Source of the DNA: Sphagnum compactum
Taxonomy: Eukaryota; Bryophyta; Sphagnopsida; Sphagnales
Direction of reading: 5' to 3'
Assembly (NCBI GenBank): GCA_965153455.1
Contig: OZ234495.1
Location: 18,596,875 to 18,660,874 of the forward strand
Length of the DNA stretch: 64,000 bases
The notes below the pieces were generated by a model that was not told the DNA's origin, ran no database searches, and saw only the letters and a program-made list of their open reading frames with translations. Positions 60,301 through 64,000 of the stretch are shown piece after piece (the first letter of the stretch is position 1; the number at the start of each line of letters is the position of its first letter). The position numbers were made by a program, and so were the translations under genes.

Positions 60301-60800
60301 AGAAGAACTTACATGATGAGGAGACTTAGATCTTACAGTAGTGCTCTGCTTCTTCTTCTTCTTCTTCTTCTTCTTCCCTTGATCAACTGTTGCAGCAGCA
60401 GCAGCAGCTGACACTTGCATAACGCTGGTGGTGGCAGCACCTGATTCTAGCTGCAAATACAACTGTCCTCCGCCTGGACTCAATGCTGCATCTGCTCTTG
60501 GAGACAACTGCAGCAACAGCAGCAGCCACACCCAACATTGCCATTTTGTTTTTCCAACAACAACAACAAAAACAGAGTCATCAGGCAGCTGCTGCAGAAA
60601 GAATCAGGAGCAAGTCTGCTTCTTCTTCTTCTTCGCATTCATGAACGTAATGACAAAGCCGACAATGCTCAAGAGAAGAAGCTGGTGAAGATGATCATAC
60701 GTACCGGTCCTGATGGAGATGGCGCGGCGCTTGTCGGCAGCGGCTGCTGCATCCCACTTGCTGCTGCAGCAGCTTCTTGATCTGGTCGCGTTCGCTTCAT
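54386..60800 (-). CDS. giant R2R3-MYB transcription factor with C-terminal MoaE-like domain
   Basis: Exons, in order of transcription: 60800-60705, 60507-58247, 57927-57801, 57593-57129, 56980-55029, 54527-54386; 5043 nt, 1680 aa, phases all consistent. Residues 1-770 are low-complexity (Gln, His, Ser, Asn runs; a nine-Lys run). R2 (about 777-828) reads [11 protein letters not shown], then [20 protein letters not shown] and [11 protein letters not shown]3 (829-880) reads [20 protein letters not shown], then [20 protein letters not shown] and WNATMRRK. This is closest to the MYB98/MYB64/MYB119 and Marchantia FGMYB clade. From about 1537 to 1670 the protein aligns with MoaE, the large subunit of molybdopterin synthase: [63 protein letters not shown]. 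The His-Arg pair is kept; the C-terminal PIWKKE-type segment is absent. An alternative acceptor at 60591 would add 28 residues. A separate gene starting at 56980 is the main alternative. Confidence 0.8.
54619..54715. repeat. 39-bp minisatellite in MYB intron 5
   Basis: Two full units and one partial unit of 39 bp (ACACACACCCATGATGATGC, then GCACATGTATCTATCGATC) start at 54619, 54658 and 54697. It lies in the last intron of the MYB gene, close to the final exon. Confidence 0.9.
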
Positions 60801-61271
60801 CCCAAGCGCATGCAGCTCCTGCTACTGCTGCAGCAACTCTTCTTCTTCCTCTTCTGCTGCTCCTGCTGTTGCATGTTGTGACTAGTCTAATATCGATTAC
60901 TGCCGCAGAGTGCAAGCTTGATGATGATCTCGTATCTCATTTCTTTTCTCATTCAAAGCTGTTGTGGAGCATCATGGTTATGCATCGATCTCTGTATATG
61001 ATCCGCGATCTTCCTTACTGATCTAGCAGCAGCATGATGAATTTAGATCATGATCAGCTTGATCCTTCAGAGACTAGAGCTGCTGCAGTTGATGATCTGT
61101 ACTAGTAGTAGTTGTTGTGATCATGTCTTCACTTTCTCTTTGTCTGCCCATTGGAAAAGACCCATCACTAGTTCTCATGAGCTGATCATCATCAGCAAGC
61201 AAGCAAGCAGCATATCCTGCAAGCTTGCTGCAACTGGTACTCCCTGCATGCAACAGCAACCCGCGCGCTCT

Positions 61272-61310
<39 letters not shown>

Positions 61311-63245
61311 CTCTATCCTAGCTTTGCAACCAGATCACCGGCATGTATCTCGCTTCCAGTACTTGAGCAGCAGCATCATCTTCCCGACATCTGTCGCAAT
61401 GTGCAGTAGCAATTCTGTACAAGGTGATCGTGTCAGAGAGTCTGTGTCTGCCAGACTTAACTCTTCGTCGACTTGCTGCAGCTAACTTATATCAACAGCT
61501 TCCTGCTGCAAAAGACTGCAACCAGCTCCTTATCCGCCATTGCAGTCGATGGCCATCACGAGTTTCTAGCCGTGCAGCAGATTCCAAGCAATATTGGGTT
61601 GGTTCCGGCAGACCGACGTTGAACTCTCCATCATCTCCAGCTGTTGCAAAGCACCACCGGCACCCATGCAGCACGGATGATCATTAGCAGGCGAACAACC
61701 AAAGCTTTATTATAAGAATCTTCACCACCGCCGCTGCCGCTTCTCTTGATGATCATGTGCACAAGCTTGATTACCATCAGTATTCTAAGATCATGAGATG
61801 ATGCCACATGAAATTACACCGCTGCAATTAAAGCATCTCCTAACACATCGCACCACTAATTACTGCAACCAAGAAACCGTATTCTCACCAAACAGCAGCA
61901 TCACACCACGCTCCTCACATATGCATGAAGCTCCTCAGCTACTAGCTAGTTAGATCTAGATATATAGCTAGCGATTGCTGCTACTGCAAATTACTGCACA
62001 TCACAAAAACCACCACCCAAATTTCCATCTTCATTACTAATGCATCCTTTACACTGCGACGACAACGACGAGAGTACGTCTGGAACTCACTGTAGACAAG
62101 CTGCAGAGACAACAGCAGACGCATATTGTTGTTCACAGTCGACAACACATAACAGACGAGATCTAAACAAAAAGAACACTAAAAAAAGAAAAGAAAAAAC
62201 GGAACAAAAGAAGAAGAAGAAGAAGAAGAAGAAGAAGAAAGAAGTCGAAGAAGACTTGTTCTTGTCACCTTCCTCGCCATTACAACACCAACAACAACAG
62301 CAACTGACATCGTGTCTTTTGACATTCTGGTGGAGCACAGCAGCAGGCAGACAGACACACAGAAAGAAGGGAGAAAAAAAAACCTAATGCAAATCTCACG
62401 CAACAGCGCAAATCTCTCTCTCTCTCTCTCTCTCTTTCACTCTCACTCTGTGCGCGGAAGAACAAGGAAGACGACAAACGGAAAACACGGTCCCCAGAAA
62501 ACACGTCTCTTTTCCTTTTTACCTTTGAAGCTCCTCCGTATACGATCCTTGTACAAATACACCCGCGTATTTGTACACCTCGAGACTATATATACACATA
62601 TATATACAAAATACAAAATACCTGGCACATATACATACTTACTTATACGTACAATATAAATACATACGGATATATGTCATTTTGGATTTTTTTTTCCTTT
62701 TACTTATTTGCTAGCCTGCTTGTTTAGAAATTTAGAAATTTAATTATTTATTTAATTATTACCGAATTATTTACTGTTTTAAAAAAATAAAAATTTACAG
62801 GTGGCTGGGGCTGTGTATTCTCCTGACTGCTATATTTGATATATCATTCACACTAAAATGAATTAAAATAAATTATAAAATATAAAAAATATATATTTTT
62901 TATATAATAAGAAATTTATTATGATATATATTTATGTGAATATTATTATTATAATAATTAAAAAGCCGACGGTGAGTGAGTAAAAGGGGGACGCTTAGGC
63001 GACCGGCTGGCGCCGGTCGCGGACGCTTCGTCTTCCGGGGACAGTGGAAGTCCAACCGTCGCTCTTGCGCAACCGTCATCTTCAAATCGCCTGCCACGTG
63101 GGCGTAATCGGACGGTTGATTTTGGGTCCGTAACTTTTCGTGGTTACACCGGTCCACTTTCTTTCCTTCCTTCTTTCTTTTCTTTCTTTCTTTCTTGTAT
63201 TTTTTACCCTCCTGTTTTTACCCTCCTTTCTTTCGCTTTCAAAAA

Positions 63246-63277
<32 letters not shown>

Positions 63278-64000
63278 CCCTTTTACCAGGAGTAAATAAA
63301 TGTAATGTTTTTCCTTAAAAGTACAAACAGTAATAAGTACCAGGGGCCAGTAATTTTGAGCTTTTACTACTCTCAACCTTTTTGGTACTATATATATTAT
63401 TAATAATAATTTATATGTTATTAATTAATTAATTAATACCTTTATTAGTTTATATTATATTATATTATACTTATATATATATACCTTTCATTTTAGTTTA
63501 TCTTTCTCCTCTCTCTCTATTTCTCGCTCTTTCTCTCTTTTCCCAATGAAATTTGAATTGTGTAGAAATGGTGACAAAGTTATTAAATAAACAATTTTTT
63601 TTTGGGGACAATAATATAACTTGGAATTTTTATTTTTATTTTTTTCCCGAGTGTGAATTTGGCTAACTTTGGTTTTCTTTTGGAAAAATATCACTAAGTT
63701 TTTGAGACCGCAAAAAAAATTTTGGGACCGAAAAAAAAAAAAAAAAAAAACCCTAGTGCAAAGATGTGGCTCTCCAAATAGTCGAGGATTTTTTAAGAAG
63801 GTTTGTTGACATGGCATTCATTTATTGGCTTTAAGAAGGGCAAGGTAGATCCCCATAGACTAGTAGTTCCCATAGACTAGAAGCTCTTCTTATTGCCCTT
63901 GTAACAACCTACCTAGTAGGTAAGTTCAATAGGCAAAATTTTAGCTAAAGAGGTAGGTAAGTAGGTAGATAGGTAGGTAAGTAGGTAAGTAAGTAGCAAC
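60801..64000. promoter_or_regulatory. MYB upstream region with GA/CT arrays, then AT-rich DNA
   Basis: Upstream of the minus-strand MYB start are long CT tracts, which read as GA on the MYB strand: 61274-61307, 62414-62434 and 63249-63277. There is also an AAG array at about 62208-62240. Long GA tracts bind GAGA/BPC-type factors in plants, so a regulatory role for the nearest one is plausible. From 62640 to 62960 the DNA is extremely AT-rich. A poly-A run at 63728-63750 and a TAGG-type tetranucleotide array from about 63951 to the window end follow. No gene is recognised. Confidence 0.45.

Noticed and set aside
62040-62660. Plus-strand frames of 115 codons near AAG and CT arrays
   Set aside because: Lys- and Ser/Leu-rich simple-repeat translations without any domain.

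Overview
This is a plant nuclear window. The genes are spliced with GT-AG introns, the RPS5/fibrillarin promoter is full of telo-box motifs, short plant-type telomere repeats (TTTAGGG) occur between genes, and there is a long intronless DYW-type PPR gene. An AT-rich background holds decayed hAT, PIF/Harbinger, Ty3/gypsy and MITE sequences. A non-seed land plant, most likely a fern, is my best guess. This rests on gene style and repeat content, not on a database search.

Layout. 1-9.3 kb is a graveyard of mobile elements (hAT-like transposase +, Ty3/gypsy pol -, a reverse-transcriptase-associated fragment +). 11.1-15.4 kb holds a head-to-head pair of ribosome-biogenesis genes, RPS5 (-) and fibrillarin (+). 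They share a ~460-bp promoter with six telo-boxes, and fibrillarin intron 5 carries a candidate C/D snoRNA. 16.6-17.1 kb is a decayed replication factor C small-subunit pseudogene. 18.4-19.8 kb is a Harbinger relic. 21.4-24.8 kb encodes a mitochondrial-type bS18 ribosomal protein with a long N-terminal extension. 26.0-29.1 kb is a 1043-residue PPR-DYW editing factor. A 75-bp minisatellite lies at 32.3 kb. 33.6-36.1 kb encodes a secreted LEA-like protein behind a promoter built of ACGT-bearing repeats. 36.6-38.7 kb is a carboxypeptidase Q-type M28 peptidase (-). 39.9-40.7 kb is an inverted-duplicated MITE. 44.5-50.8 kb is a 16-exon Haspin kinase gene. 51.2-53.5 kb has telomere-like and TACC tandem repeats. 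54.4-60.8 kb (-) is a very large R2R3-MYB gene, with CT/GA- and AT-rich upstream DNA running to the window end.

The most striking item is the MYB gene. The R2R3 domain resembles the MYB98/MYB64/FGMYB clade of gametophyte regulators. The same predicted transcript ends in a domain that aligns with MoaE, the large (catalytic) subunit of molybdopterin synthase. That domain has kept its core and its His-Arg pair but lost the C-terminal lysine segment needed for catalysis. A transcription factor fused to a dead cofactor-biosynthesis enzyme is, as far as I know, undescribed.

All exon boundaries were read by eye from splice signals and phase. Every multi-exon model below sums to a whole number of codons.
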